Source: Burkholderiales bacterium
Lineage (GTDB): Bacteria > Pseudomonadota > Gammaproteobacteria > Burkholderiales > SG8-39
Direction: 5' to 3'
Assembly: GCA_017880775.1 (NCBI GenBank)
Contig: JADGRQ010000003.1
Span: 184,110 to 220,025, forward strand
Length of the DNA stretch: 35,916 bases
Below, in pieces: positions 1 to 8,061 of the stretch (positions within the stretch are counted from its first letter, which is position 1; each line of letters begins with the position of its first letter). The translations under genes and the position numbers were made by a program. Under the pieces are notes generated by a model, which worked only from the letters and a program-made list of their open reading frames with translations, was not told where the DNA came from and did not search any database.

Positions 1-207
1 TGCGCGCCGAACGACTTTGCCAACGTGAAGACCGCCCTCGAGAAATCCGGACTCAAGCCCGCGCTTGCCGAGGTGACGATGAAGCCTGTCAGCGAGAACG
101 CGCTTGGCGGCGAGGACTCGGCCCGCATGCGCAGACTTCTCGATGCGCTCGAGAATCTCGACGACGTGCAGGAGGTCTACACCACCGCCGTCCTTGCGGA
201 CGACTGA
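1..207 (+). CDS. yebC: YebC/TACO1-family protein, C-terminal end (partial)
   Basis: The reading frame is open from the first base of the window to a TGA at 205-207, so only the last 68 or so residues are present. They carry the typical end of the YebC/TACO1 family: an acidic segment on altered residues, then a helix ending in [11 protein letters not shown], which matches the closing domain of the family. Members act as DNA-binding regulators or help ribosomes through difficult proline stretches. The gene lies four bases before ruvC, the usual betaproteobacterial order yebC-ruvC-ruvA-ruvB, so it probably heads this operon. Identification is firm, but the N-terminus lies outside the window. Confidence 0.9.
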   Translation, partial: CAPNDFANVKTALEKSGLKPALAEVTMKPVSENALGGEDSARMRRLLDALENLDDVQEVYTTAVLADD

Positions 208-211
208 GAGC

Positions 212-745
212 GTGGCCGAACCGGCGGTTCGCATCCTGGGAATCGATCCCGGTCTGCGGATCACCGGGTTCGGGGTCATCGACATGCTCGGCGGCCAGCT
301 CCGCTATGTGACCAGCGGCTGCGTGAAGACTTCGGGCGACGAACTTCCCGTGCGGCTCAAGACCATCCTCGAAGGGCTCGCGGAAGTGATCGCGGCGAAC
401 CGCCCCGGGCAAGTGGCGGTGGAGAAGGTGTTCGTCAACGTCAATCCGCAGTCGACGCTGCTGCTGGGCCAGGCGCGCGGCACCGCGATCTGCGCGGCGG
501 TGCTCGCTGGGCTCGCGGTCGCGGAGTACACTGCGTTGCAGGTCAAGCAGGCGGTGGTCGGCAATGGCCACGCAAGAAAACAACAGGTGCAGGCGATGGT
601 GCGGCGACTGCTGAGACTTCCCGGCGATCCCAGCCCCGATGCGGCCGATGCGCTCGCCTGCGCGATCTGCCACGCGCACGGCGGTCAAGGGCTGGGTGCG
701 TTGCCCACCTCGGGGTACCGGGTTCGGAAGGGGCGTCTGGTTTGA
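212..745 (+). CDS. ruvC: Holliday junction endonuclease RuvC
   Basis: RuvC resolves Holliday junctions by paired nicking, working with RuvAB on recombination intermediates. From the GTG at 212 the protein has 177 residues, close to the family's usual 173 or so. The four acidic catalytic residues are visible: D12 in [11 protein letters not shown]71 in VAVEKVFVN, and D143 and D146 in PDAADALA. The frame stays open upstream to 104, but that part overlaps yebC and reads like nothing known, so GTG 212 is preferred. The gene overlaps the ruvA start by four bases, which suggests translational coupling. Confidence 0.95.
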   Translation: MAEPAVRILGIDPGLRITGFGVIDMLGGQLRYVTSGCVKTSGDELPVRLKTILEGLAEVIAANRPGQVAVEKVFVNVNPQSTLLLGQARGTAICAAVLAGLAVAEYTALQVKQAVVGNGHARKQQVQAMVRRLLRLPGDPSPDAADALACAICHAHGGQGLGALPTSGYRVRKGRLV

Positions 746-1317
746 TCGGCAGGCTCTCAGGCCTCCTGGTTGCGAAGCATCCGCCGCAGGTGCTGGTCGA
801 CGTGGGCGGCGTCGGCTACGAGGTCGATGTGCCGATGAGCACGTTCTTCAATCTTCCGGCGACCGGCGAAAAGGTGGTGCTGGTCACGCACCTGGTGGTG
901 CGCGAGGACGCGCACGTACTGTACGGCTTCGCCACCGAGGACGAGCGCAGCGCCTTCCGCCTGTTGATCCGCATCTCCGGCGTCGGCGCGCGCACCGCGC
1001 TATCGGTATTGTCGGGCCTCTCGGTGGCCGAGCTGAGGCAGGCGGTGGTGATGCAGGAAACCGGGCGGCTGACCAAGGTGCCGGGTATCGGCAAGAAGAC
1101 TGCGGAGCGGTTGCTGCTCGAACTGAAGGGCAAGATCGCGGAGCCGTTGCCGGGAGCGGGCAGGGGCGCGCCGAGCGTCTCAAATGATGTTCTCAATGCA
1201 TTGCTTGCGTTGGGGTACAGCGAAAAGGAGGCGCTCGCTGCGACGAAAGGCCTCCCGCCTGGTGTGGCAGTTTCAGACGGCATCCGCCAGGCGTTGAAGG
1301 CTTTGGCAAAATCCTGA
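742..1317 (+). CDS. ruvA: Holliday junction branch migration protein RuvA
   Basis: RuvA binds the four-way junction as a tetramer and loads the RuvB motor. The 191-residue protein starts at a TTG (742) that overlaps the ruvC stop. It begins MIGRLSGLL, the standard OB-fold start of the family. Two helix-hairpin-helix motifs follow (ISGVGARTA and [13 protein letters not shown]), then a flexible linker around residues 138-145 and the C-terminal RuvB-binding domain ([12 protein letters not shown]). Length and motif order are normal. The coding end is one base from the ruvB start. Confidence 0.96.
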   Translation: MIGRLSGLLVAKHPPQVLVDVGGVGYEVDVPMSTFFNLPATGEKVVLVTHLVVREDAHVLYGFATEDERSAFRLLIRISGVGARTALSVLSGLSVAELRQAVVMQETGRLTKVPGIGKKTAERLLLELKGKIAEPLPGAGRGAPSVSNDVLNALLALGYSEKEALAATKGLPPGVAVSDGIRQALKALAKS

Positions 1318-1318
1318 T

Positions 1319-2368
1319 ATGGCCGTCGAAACCGATCGTCTGATCTCCGCCGAGCCCACCTCGGTCCAGGAGGAACACGCCGAGCGCGCGCTGCGACCAA
1401 CGACCCTGTCCGAGTACGTTGGGCAGGCGAAGATCCGCGAGCAACTGGAAATCTTCATCCAGGCGGCGCGCGGCCGCACCGAAGCACTTGACCACGTGCT
1501 GCTGTTCGGCCCGCCGGGCCTGGGCAAGACCACGCTCGCGCACATCATCGCAAGGGAAATGGGCGTGAATCTGCGCCAGACCTCCGGACCGGTGCTCGAG
1601 CGCCCCGGCGATCTGGCTGCGCTGCTCACCAACCTCGAGCCGCGCGACGTGCTGTTCATCGACGAGATCCATCGCCTGTCACCCGTGGTCGAGGAGATTC
1701 TCTACCCGGCGCTCGAGGACTACCAGATCGACATCATGATCGGCGAAGGCCCGGCCGCGCGCTCGATCAAGCTCGACCTGCCGCCGTTCACGCTGGTCGG
1801 CGCGACCACGCGCGCGGGAATGCTGACCAATCCGTTGCGCGACCGCTTCGGCATCGTTGCGCGCTTGGAGTTCTATAACCAGGCCGAGATCGGCACCATC
1901 GTGCGCCGTTCTGCCGGATTGCTGGAGGTATCGCTTGCCGAAGACGGCGCGGCGGAGATCGCGCGCCGCTCGCGCGGCACCCCGCGCATTGCCAACCGGT
2001 TGCTGCGGCGCGTGCGCGATTACGCGCAGGTGAGGGCCGACGGCACCGTCTCCAAGCCGGTGGCCGACGCAGCGCTCGAGATGCTCGACGTGGACGCACT
2101 CGGCCTCGATGTGATGGATCGCAAGCTGCTGCTCGCGGTGATCGAGAAGTTCTCCGGCGGGCCGGTGGGGATCGAAAACCTCGCAGCGGCAATCGGCGAG
2201 GAGCGCGATACCATCGAGGACGTACTGGAACCCTATCTCATTCAGCAGGGCTACCTGCAGCGGACCTCGCGCGGGCGCGTCGCGACGGTCGCGGCCTACC
2301 GCCACTTCGGCTTGGCCGAGCCGCAACGCCCGGGGACCCCCGAGTTGTGGGAGTCGGGCTCCGCCTGA
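1319..2368 (+). CDS. ruvB: Holliday junction branch migration ATPase RuvB
   Basis: RuvB is the hexameric AAA+ motor that drives branch migration. The 349-residue protein has a Walker A motif at about 64-71 (GPPGLGKT), a Walker B DEIH at about 115-118, a sensor/arginine-finger region (GATTRAG, then PLRDRFG) and a C-terminal winged helix ([12 protein letters not shown]). The start ATG at 1319 follows the ruvA stop by one base. A 35-bp gap separates it from ybgC, so the ruv and tol genes may form one transcript. Confidence 0.97.
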   Translation: MAVETDRLISAEPTSVQEEHAERALRPTTLSEYVGQAKIREQLEIFIQAARGRTEALDHVLLFGPPGLGKTTLAHIIAREMGVNLRQTSGPVLERPGDLAALLTNLEPRDVLFIDEIHRLSPVVEEILYPALEDYQIDIMIGEGPAARSIKLDLPPFTLVGATTRAGMLTNPLRDRFGIVARLEFYNQAEIGTIVRRSAGLLEVSLAEDGAAEIARRSRGTPRIANRLLRRVRDYAQVRADGTVSKPVADAALEMLDVDALGLDVMDRKLLLAVIEKFSGGPVGIENLAAAIGEERDTIEDVLEPYLIQQGYLQRTSRGRVATVAAYRHFGLAEPQRPGTPELWESGSA

Positions 2369-2403
2369 CCCGTTATTCCGGTTTGTCCGTTTAACCCATT
2401 GCG

Positions 2404-2832
2404 ATGATCAAACCGCACGCGACTCGACCTGCGCCGTTCCATGTCGCGGTCCGCGTCTATTACCAGGACACCGACGCGGGCGGGGTGGTGTATCACGCGC
2501 AATACCTCCTGTTCATGGAGCGCGCGCGCACCGAGTTCCTCAACGCTGCGGGCTTCGACCTTGCGCGCTTTGCCGAGCAGGACGGCATTCTGTTCATGGT
2601 CCACCGACTCGCCGTGCGCTTCCACCGACCGGCGCGGTTGAACGACCTGGTCTCGGTGTCGGCCGAAGTGGTTAAAATAGGCCATGCGAGCTTCGTGTTC
2701 CGCCAGACGGTGGAACGTGGCGCGGAGTTGCTGGTCGAAGCCGACGTGACGGTCGCGCTGGTCGAGCGCGCGCGCGACAGGCCAGCCCGAATCCCCGAAA
2801 AGCTCAAGCGCCTGCTGGAGCGTGCCGCATGA
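2404..2832 (+). CDS. ybgC: Tol-Pal-associated acyl-CoA thioesterase YbgC
   Basis: This is a hotdog-fold thioesterase of the YbgC/4-hydroxybenzoyl-CoA thioesterase family. In other bacteria YbgC hydrolyses acyl-CoAs and is linked to the phospholipid machinery next to Tol-Pal. The family signature DTDAGGVVYH is at residues 22-31 and includes the catalytic Asp. It is followed by a helix with MERARTEFL. The length of 142 residues is typical. The stop overlaps the tolQ ATG (ATGA type), so it belongs to the tol operon. Confidence 0.93.
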   Translation: MIKPHATRPAPFHVAVRVYYQDTDAGGVVYHAQYLLFMERARTEFLNAAGFDLARFAEQDGILFMVHRLAVRFHRPARLNDLVSVSAEVVKIGHASFVFRQTVERGAELLVEADVTVALVERARDRPARIPEKLKRLLERAA

Positions 2833-3509
2833 CAGTGACGCAAGACCTGGAGATCTGGACGCTCGTCGCCAACGCGAGCCTGGTGGTCAAGCTGGTCATG
2901 GTGTTGCTGCTTGCGGTGTCGTTCATGAGCTGGCTGTTCATCTTCAACAAGCTGTTTGCGATCCGCACGGCGCGCGAGCAGACCGACAAATTCGAGCGCG
3001 AATTCTGGAGCGGCAACGATCTGAACGCGCTCTACCAGGGTGCGGTGAACAACCGCCACAGCATCGGCAGCCAGGAACGCATCTTCGAAGCCGGATTTCG
3101 CGAGTACACCAAATTGCGCAGCCAGCGAGGCACCGACGTCACCACCATGGTCGACGGCGCGCGCCGCGCGATGCGTGCCACCTACCAGCGCGAAATGGAC
3201 CATCTCGAGCGGCACCTCGCGTTTCTCGCCTCAACCGGATCGGTCAGCCCGTATGTGGGGCTGTTCGGCACGGTGTGGGGGATCATGCACGCGTTTCGCG
3301 GGCTCGCGAATGTCCAGCAGGCGACGCTCGCGCAGGTCGCACCGGGCATCGCCGAGGCGCTCGTCGCCACCGCGATCGGCCTGTTCGCGGCGATACCCGC
3401 GGTGGTGGCCTACAACCGCTATTCGCACGACATCGATCGCCTTGCGATCCGCTTCGAGAGCTTCATGGAAGAGTTCTCCAACATCCTGCAGAGGCAGGCG
3501 GTCAGGTGA
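2829..3509 (+). CDS. tolQ: Tol-Pal motor subunit TolQ
   Basis: TolQ is the inner-membrane subunit that forms the proton-driven TolQ-TolR motor energising TolA during envelope constriction. The 226-residue protein shows three hydrophobic segments at about 16-39, 131-156 and 173-195, with a large cytoplasmic loop between the first two. The MotA/TolQ/ExbB channel motifs are clear: GLFGTVWGIMHAF in the second segment and GIAEALVATAIGLFAAIPA in the third. The start overlaps ybgC and the end overlaps tolR, so the genes are tightly coupled. Confidence 0.96.
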   Translation: MTVTQDLEIWTLVANASLVVKLVMVLLLAVSFMSWLFIFNKLFAIRTAREQTDKFEREFWSGNDLNALYQGAVNNRHSIGSQERIFEAGFREYTKLRSQRGTDVTTMVDGARRAMRATYQREMDHLERHLAFLASTGSVSPYVGLFGTVWGIMHAFRGLANVQQATLAQVAPGIAEALVATAIGLFAAIPAVVAYNRYSHDIDRLAIRFESFMEEFSNILQRQAVR

Positions 3510-3931
3510 GGCTGCACAGCAAGCGCCAGCCGATGCACGAGATCAACGTCGTGCCTTACGTCGACGTGATGCTGGTGCTGCTGGTGATATTCATGGTCAC
3601 GGCGCCGCTCGTCACCCCGGGCGTCGTCGATTTGCCGAGCGTGGGCAAGTCCTCGCAGGCGCCGGCTGCGCCGCTCGAGGTGATCGTCAAGGAGGATGCC
3701 TCGATCATCGTGCGCAGCCGCGACGCGAAAGGCGTGGTGCACGACGAGCGGCGGGTGGCGAAGGGTGAGCTCTCCGCGCTGATCAAGGCCGAGCACGCGA
3801 AGGCCCCGGACCGCCCGGTACTGATCGCGGGCGACAAGGCGGTGCGTTACGAGATGGTGCTCGGCGTGATGGACGAACTCCAGAAACAGCAGGTCACGCG
3901 GATCGGGCTGCTGGTGAAGCCCGCGAACTGA
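3506..3931 (+). CDS. tolR: Tol-Pal motor subunit TolR
   Basis: TolR is the ExbD/TolR-family partner of TolQ, with one membrane helix and a periplasmic domain. The frame is open far upstream, but the real start is the GTG at 3506, overlapping the tolQ stop. It gives 141 residues beginning MRLHSKRQPMHEINVVPYVD. The single helix is at about 18-36 and contains D20, the residue matching the proton-carrying Asp of the family. The periplasmic part ends in GVMDELQKQQVTRIGLL, the conserved dimerisation end. Confidence 0.95.
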   Translation: MRLHSKRQPMHEINVVPYVDVMLVLLVIFMVTAPLVTPGVVDLPSVGKSSQAPAAPLEVIVKEDASIIVRSRDAKGVVHDERRVAKGELSALIKAEHAKAPDRPVLIAGDKAVRYEMVLGVMDELQKQQVTRIGLLVKPAN

Positions 3932-3934
3932 GCC

Positions 3935-4684
3935 ATGGCCGAAGCGCTGGCGCCGCGATTCGAGCACTACGAGCCGAGCGTCATACCCTCGGCGGCGCTC
4001 GCGGCGGCGGTGCACCTGGTGCTGCTGGCGATCCTCGTGTTCGGCGTGCGCTGGCAATCCCGGCCGCCGGAAAGCGTGATGGTCGAGCTCTGGCAGCCGC
4101 CCGCGCCGGTGGTGGAAGCGCCTCGCGTAGAGCCGCCCGCGAGCGCGCCTGAGCCGAAACCCGAGCCACGCGTTGAGCCGCCCAAACCGGACATCGCCGT
4201 GAAAGCACCTCCGCCACCAAAGGCGGTTGCTAAGCCCGAGCCAAAACCCCGACCCGAAGCCAAACCCAAGCCGCCCGCCCCGCCGCGCGAAGACGTGCAA
4301 AAGCGCCTGCGCGAGGAACTCGCGCGCGAGCAACTGGCGCTGAACGTCGAGCGCGAGAGGCAGAGCATCAAGGAGCAGTTGCAGCGCGAGCAGACATCGG
4401 CAAGTGCGAAGGCGCAGGCGGACTACATCGCGCGGATCCGGGTGAAGATACACGGCAACATCGTGATGCCGCCCGATATCAAGGGCAATCCCGAGGCGAT
4501 CTTCGACGTGGTGCAGTTGCCCAACGGGGAAGTACTGTCGGTAAAGCTCAGAAAATCGAGTGGCCACCGCGGTTACGATGAGGGCGTCGAGCGCGCGATC
4601 CTGAAATCCTCGCCATTGCCCAAGGCCGATGCCGGCCTGTTCAACAGGCAGCTTGAACTTAAGTTCCGTCCGCTGGACAAATAG
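3935..4684 (+). CDS. tolA: Envelope integrity protein TolA
   Basis: TolA spans the periplasm from the TolQR motor to TolB and Pal. The 249-residue protein has a membrane helix at about 17-37. A Pro/Lys/Glu-rich linker follows at about 50-125 (repeated PKPEP-like units), then a charged coiled-coil stretch (REELAREQLALNVERER). The globular C-terminal domain has MPPDIKGNPEAIFDVVQLPNGEV at its core, quoted here only by position (about 182-204). It is short compared with the roughly 420-residue E. coli protein, mainly in the linker, as is usual in betaproteobacteria. It starts three bases after tolR. Confidence 0.92.
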   Translation: MAEALAPRFEHYEPSVIPSAALAAAVHLVLLAILVFGVRWQSRPPESVMVELWQPPAPVVEAPRVEPPASAPEPKPEPRVEPPKPDIAVKAPPPPKAVAKPEPKPRPEAKPKPPAPPREDVQKRLREELAREQLALNVERERQSIKEQLQREQTSASAKAQADYIARIRVKIHGNIVMPPDIKGNPEAIFDVVQLPNGEVLSVKLRKSSGHRGYDEGVERAILKSSPLPKADAGLFNRQLELKFRPLDK

Positions 4685-4707
4685 CCTGTGATGCCTCAAG
4701 CCTTGGC

Positions 4708-4713
4708 TATAAT
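4708..4713 (+). promoter_or_regulatory. Perfect -10-like box just before tolB
   Basis: The hexamer TATAAT lies exactly six bases before the GTG start of tolB, in the 35-bp tolA-tolB gap. I see no good -35 element 16-18 bp upstream (CCTGTG region). No Shine-Dalgarno-like sequence lies between the box and the GTG. If used, transcription would start at or next to the start codon. It may also be chance. Confidence 0.35.
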
Positions 4714-4719
4714 CGCAAC

Positions 4720-6012
4720 GTGCCGCTTCCTCTTCGCCGAGCTCTAGGCGCGCTTTCAGCGCTGATTCTCGCGCTCTTCGCCCCGGCTGCGCTCGCCCAG
4801 CTCTCCATCGAGATCACCGGTGGGGGCGCCAACCGTGTCCCGATCGCCGTCGTGCCGTTTGCCGGGGAGGGGGCGCTGCCCGCGACGATTTCAGCCATCG
4901 TGCGCGCCGACCTGGAGAGGAGCGGCCTGTTCCGCGGCCTCGAGGTTCCCGCTGGAGGCGCGGCGATCACCGAGTCGAGCCCGGTCAATTTCGGCGAATG
5001 GCGCTCGCGGTTGGCCGACGCGCTGGTGCACGGCAGCGTTGCGGCGCTGCCCGACGGGCGCTTCGAAGTGCGCTTCCGGCTCTACGATGTGCCCAAGCAG
5101 GTCGCCTTGGGCGGAGTCGCGTACACGCTGCAACCGAGCCAGTTGCGCGCGACCGCGCATCGCGTTGCCGACTATATCTACGAGAAGCTCACCGGCGAGC
5201 GCGGCGTGTTTTCCACGCGCGTCGCCTACGTCGTGAAACGCGGCGCGCGCTTCGAGCTGCAGATCGCCGACGCCGATGGCGCGGGGGCGGAAACGGCGCT
5301 CGCCTCGTTCGAACCGATCATTTCGCCGGCCTGGTCGCCCGACGGCCGGCGCCTCGCCTACGTGTCGTTCGAAAACAAGAAGCCCGTCGTCTACGTGCAT
5401 TCGCTGCTCGACGGCAAGCGCCAGGTGGCGGCGAATTTCAAGGGCTCGAACAGCGCGCCCGCCTGGTCGCCCGACGGCTCAAAGCTCGCAGTCGTGCTCT
5501 CGAAGGAGGGCGGCTCGCAGCTGTTCATGGTCAACGCCGACGGCAGCGGCGTGCGGCGCATCGCCAGCTCGGAGGGCATCGATACCGAGCCGCGGTTCTC
5601 GCCGGACGGTCAGTGGATCTACTTCACCTCCGACCGCGGCGGCAGCCCGCAGATCTACCGCATTCCGGCGGGTGGAGGGGATGCGCAGCGCGTCACGTTC
5701 GAGGGCGCCTACAACGTATCTCCGCGCATCAGCCCGGATGGCAAGAACCTGGCCTACATCGCGCGCAATGGCGGAAAATTCCAGGTCGCACTGCTCGATC
5801 TGGCAAGCAAACAGGTGCAGATCCTCACCGACAGCGATCGCGACGAATCGCCCAGCTTCTCGCCCAACGGGCGCATGATCATGCTGGCAACCGTGATCGG
5901 CGGCCGCGGCGTGCTTTCGGCGGTGTCGAGCGACGGCCGCGTCAAACAGCGTCTCACTACGGCATCGGGCGATGTGCGCGAGCCGGCGTGGGGACCGTTC
6001 ATCAAGGAATAA
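4720..6012 (+). CDS. tolB: Tol-Pal periplasmic beta-propeller protein TolB
   Basis: TolB is the periplasmic protein that binds Pal and is displaced by TolA. The 430-residue protein has a signal peptide (residues 1-26, cleavage after APAALA). An N-terminal alpha/beta domain extends to about 160. A six-bladed propeller follows, built of repeats such as FSPDGQWIYFTSDRGG and ISPDGKNLAYIARNGG. The start is a GTG with no visible ribosome binding site. An out-of-frame ATG at 4691 is not it. The gene lies between tolA and pal as expected. Confidence 0.95.
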   Translation: MPLPLRRALGALSALILALFAPAALAQLSIEITGGGANRVPIAVVPFAGEGALPATISAIVRADLERSGLFRGLEVPAGGAAITESSPVNFGEWRSRLADALVHGSVAALPDGRFEVRFRLYDVPKQVALGGVAYTLQPSQLRATAHRVADYIYEKLTGERGVFSTRVAYVVKRGARFELQIADADGAGAETALASFEPIISPAWSPDGRRLAYVSFENKKPVVYVHSLLDGKRQVAANFKGSNSAPAWSPDGSKLAVVLSKEGGSQLFMVNADGSGVRRIASSEGIDTEPRFSPDGQWIYFTSDRGGSPQIYRIPAGGGDAQRVTFEGAYNVSPRISPDGKNLAYIARNGGKFQVALLDLASKQVQILTDSDRDESPSFSPNGRMIMLATVIGGRGVLSAVSSDGRVKQRLTTASGDVREPAWGPFIKE

Positions 6013-6027
6013 TTACGGAGGCGAACC

Positions 6028-6585
6028 ATGCGTACAGCTCTCATCGGAATACTGGCAACCGTGGTGCTTGCGGCCTGTTCGAGCACACCCACCAGCGAAC
6101 AGCCCGCGGCGGGCGTCGAGGATCGCACACCGGCCCAGACGCGTCCCGGCGCGGACAGCCAGTCGGTAGGGCAGACGCCGATCGCGGGCGTTGACCTGAC
6201 GGGCAAGAAGCCCGCGGTGGGCCCGTTGCGCGACCCCGGCAGCATCCTTTCCAAGCGCAGCGTGTTTTTCGATTACGACAAATACGACGTGAAAGACGAG
6301 TACAAGGCGCTGCTTGATGCGCACGGGCAGTACCTGCGCGCCAATTCCGGCGCGAAAATGCTCATCCAGGGCAATACCGACGAGCGTGGCAGCCGCGAGT
6401 ACAACCTTGCGCTCGGCCAGCGCCGTGCAGACGCGATGAAGAAGATGCTGATGCTGCTTGGCGCCAAGGAGGACCAGATCGAATCGGTGAGCCTCGGCGA
6501 GGAGAAACCGCGCGCCCAAGGAAGCAGCGAAGAAGCCTACGCGCAGAACCGGCGCGGCGATATTCTCTACAGCGGCGAGTACTGA
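6028..6585 (+). CDS. pal: Peptidoglycan-associated lipoprotein Pal
   Basis: Pal anchors the outer membrane to peptidoglycan and is the outer-membrane end of the Tol-Pal system. The 185-residue protein has a lipoprotein signal with lipobox LAAC, so C17 would be lipidated. A low-complexity linker runs to about 75. An OmpA-like peptidoglycan-binding domain follows, with FDYDKYDV, GNTDERGSREYNLALGQRRA and the usual tail. A good ribosome binding site (GGAGG, 6016-6020) precedes the ATG. The stop overlaps the cpoB start. Confidence 0.97.
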   Translation: MRTALIGILATVVLAACSSTPTSEQPAAGVEDRTPAQTRPGADSQSVGQTPIAGVDLTGKKPAVGPLRDPGSILSKRSVFFDYDKYDVKDEYKALLDAHGQYLRANSGAKMLIQGNTDERGSREYNLALGQRRADAMKKMLMLLGAKEDQIESVSLGEEKPRAQGSSEEAYAQNRRGDILYSGEY

Positions 6586-7358
6586 TGCTTCGTGCGGGTG
6601 CATTGGCAATCGCGCTGGCCCTTGCCGCGGTGCCGGCGCGCGCCGGCCTGTTCGACGACGAGGAGGCGCGCAGGCAGATTGCCAATCTGCAAAGGATGGT
6701 CGAGGCGCAGCAAAAGCGGCTCGAGGGGATCGAAGCCGAGGCCCGCGACCGGCGCGCGCTGCTCGAGCTGGCCTCGCAAATCGAGCAGTTGCGCGGTGAT
6801 CTGGCGAAGATACGCGGGCAACTCGAACTGCTCGCCAACCAGGCCGATAACGCCGACAAGCGCCAGAAGGACCTGTACGTCGACATCGATGCGCGCCTGC
6901 GCAAACTCGAGCAGGCGAAGGAGCAGCCCGCCGCAGGTGCGGAAAAGCCTGCGGCGGGGCCCGGTGAGCCCGAGGCGGCGGAAACCAAGGCTTACGAAGC
7001 CGCGCTCAACCAGTTCAAGCTCGCCAGCTATCCCCTTGCGATCTCGGCGTTCAACGGGTTTCTGGTGACCTATCCGGCCAGCCCGCTCGCACCTTCCGCC
7101 CAGTACTGGATCGGCAATGCCTATTACGCACAGCGCGACTACAAGAACACGATTGCCGCGCAGCAGAAGGTCCTCGCCAACTGGCCCGACAGCCCCAAGG
7201 CGGCCGACGCCATGCTGAACATGGCATCGGCGCAGTCCGAGTCGGGCGATGCGCGCGGCGCGCGCCGCACGCTCGAGGCTCTGATCGTGAAGCATCCGAC
7301 GAGCTCCGCGGCGGCAAGTGCGAAGCAGCGCCTCGCGCAGCCGGCGGCAAAGCGCTAG
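6585..7358 (+). CDS. cpoB: Cell division coordinator CpoB (YbgF)
   Basis: CpoB is a periplasmic protein that links Tol-Pal activity with peptidoglycan synthesis at division. The 257-residue protein has a signal peptide (about 1-20, ending PARA). A coiled-coil trimerisation region lies at about 25-105. A Pro/Ala-rich linker follows, then tetratricopeptide repeats from about 130 (YEAALNQFKLASYPLAISAF and similar). The ATG overlaps the pal stop. It ends in a TAG at 7356-7358, and the next gene, queC, reads on in the same frame immediately after it (see findings). Confidence 0.94.
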   Translation: MLRAGALAIALALAAVPARAGLFDDEEARRQIANLQRMVEAQQKRLEGIEAEARDRRALLELASQIEQLRGDLAKIRGQLELLANQADNADKRQKDLYVDIDARLRKLEQAKEQPAAGAEKPAAGPGEPEAAETKAYEAALNQFKLASYPLAISAFNGFLVTYPASPLAPSAQYWIGNAYYAQRDYKNTIAAQQKVLANWPDSPKAADAMLNMASAQSESGDARGARRTLEALIVKHPTSSAAASAKQRLAQPAAKR

Positions 7359-7362
7359 AGGT

Positions 7363-8048
7363 TTGCCGCGCGCGCCGTCGTCCTGCTGTCCGGCGGTCTC
7401 GATTCCGCGACCACGCTCGCGTGGGCGCGGCGCGAAGGCTTCGAGTGTCATGCGCTTTCCGTGGACTACGGCCAGCGTCACCGGGCCGAGCTCGCCGCGG
7501 CACGCGAGCTTGCCAGGGCGCTCGACGCCTGCGAGCACAAGGTCGTCAATTTAGATCTGACGATGTTTGGCGGCTCCGCGCTCACCGACCGCTCGATCGC
7601 CGTGCCGACCGGGGGCGTCCAGCCGGGCATTCCGGTGACCTACGTTCCGGCGCGCAACACCATCCTGCTCTCCCTCGGTCTTGGTTGGGCCGAGGTACTC
7701 GGCGCGCAGCACATTTTCGTCGGCGCGAACACGATCGATTATTCGGGCTATCCGGATTGCAGGCCCGAGTTCCTGCGCGCGTTCGAGGCGCTGGCCAATC
7801 TCGCGACCCGGGCCGCGCTGGAGGGGCGACGAATGGAGATCTGCGCCCCGTTGATCGATCTGGCCAAGGCGCAGATCGTGCGGCTCGCATTGGAGCTCGG
7901 CGTGGAGATGGCCCGGACCGTAACCTGCTACCAGCCCGATGAAGAGGGTCGCGCGTGCGGGGCGTGCGACGCCTGCCGCATCCGCCGCAAGGGGTTCGAG
8001 GATGCCGGCATTGCCGACGTCACCCGCTACCAGACGCAGTTGAGGTAG
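7363..8048 (+). CDS. queC: 7-cyano-7-deazaguanine synthase QueC, start disrupted
   Basis: QueC converts 7-carboxy-7-deazaguanine to preQ0 with ATP and ammonia, in the queuosine pathway. The PP-loop motif SGGLDS is encoded at 7389-7406 and DYGQRH follows. The C-terminal zinc motif has Cys in [17 protein letters not shown]. No ATG, GTG or TTG lies in frame between the cpoB TAG (7356-7358) and SGGLDS. The first in-frame one is a GTG at 7461, which would remove the PP-loop. A TTG at 7363 sits one frame off, just before a (CG)n run at 7367-7375. Dropping one CG would give [11 protein letters not shown], the usual family start, and 227 residues. Function is clear; the 5' end looks damaged or mis-sequenced. 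Confidence 0.85.
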
Positions 8049-8061
8049 ATTAGAAGCCGCA

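Noticed and set aside
4120-4290. Tandem repeat array in tolA
   Set aside because: The Pro/Lys/Glu repeats are ordinary TolA linker composition and are not regular at DNA level.
3419-4699. 426-codon minus-strand frame opposite tolR and tolA
   Set aside because: Composition mirrors the Pro/Lys-rich TolA linker on the other strand; no motifs or start signals.
7461-8048. queC starting at GTG 7461
   Set aside because: This removes the SGGLDS ATP-binding motif, and the codon matches an internal Val before DYGQRH in the family.
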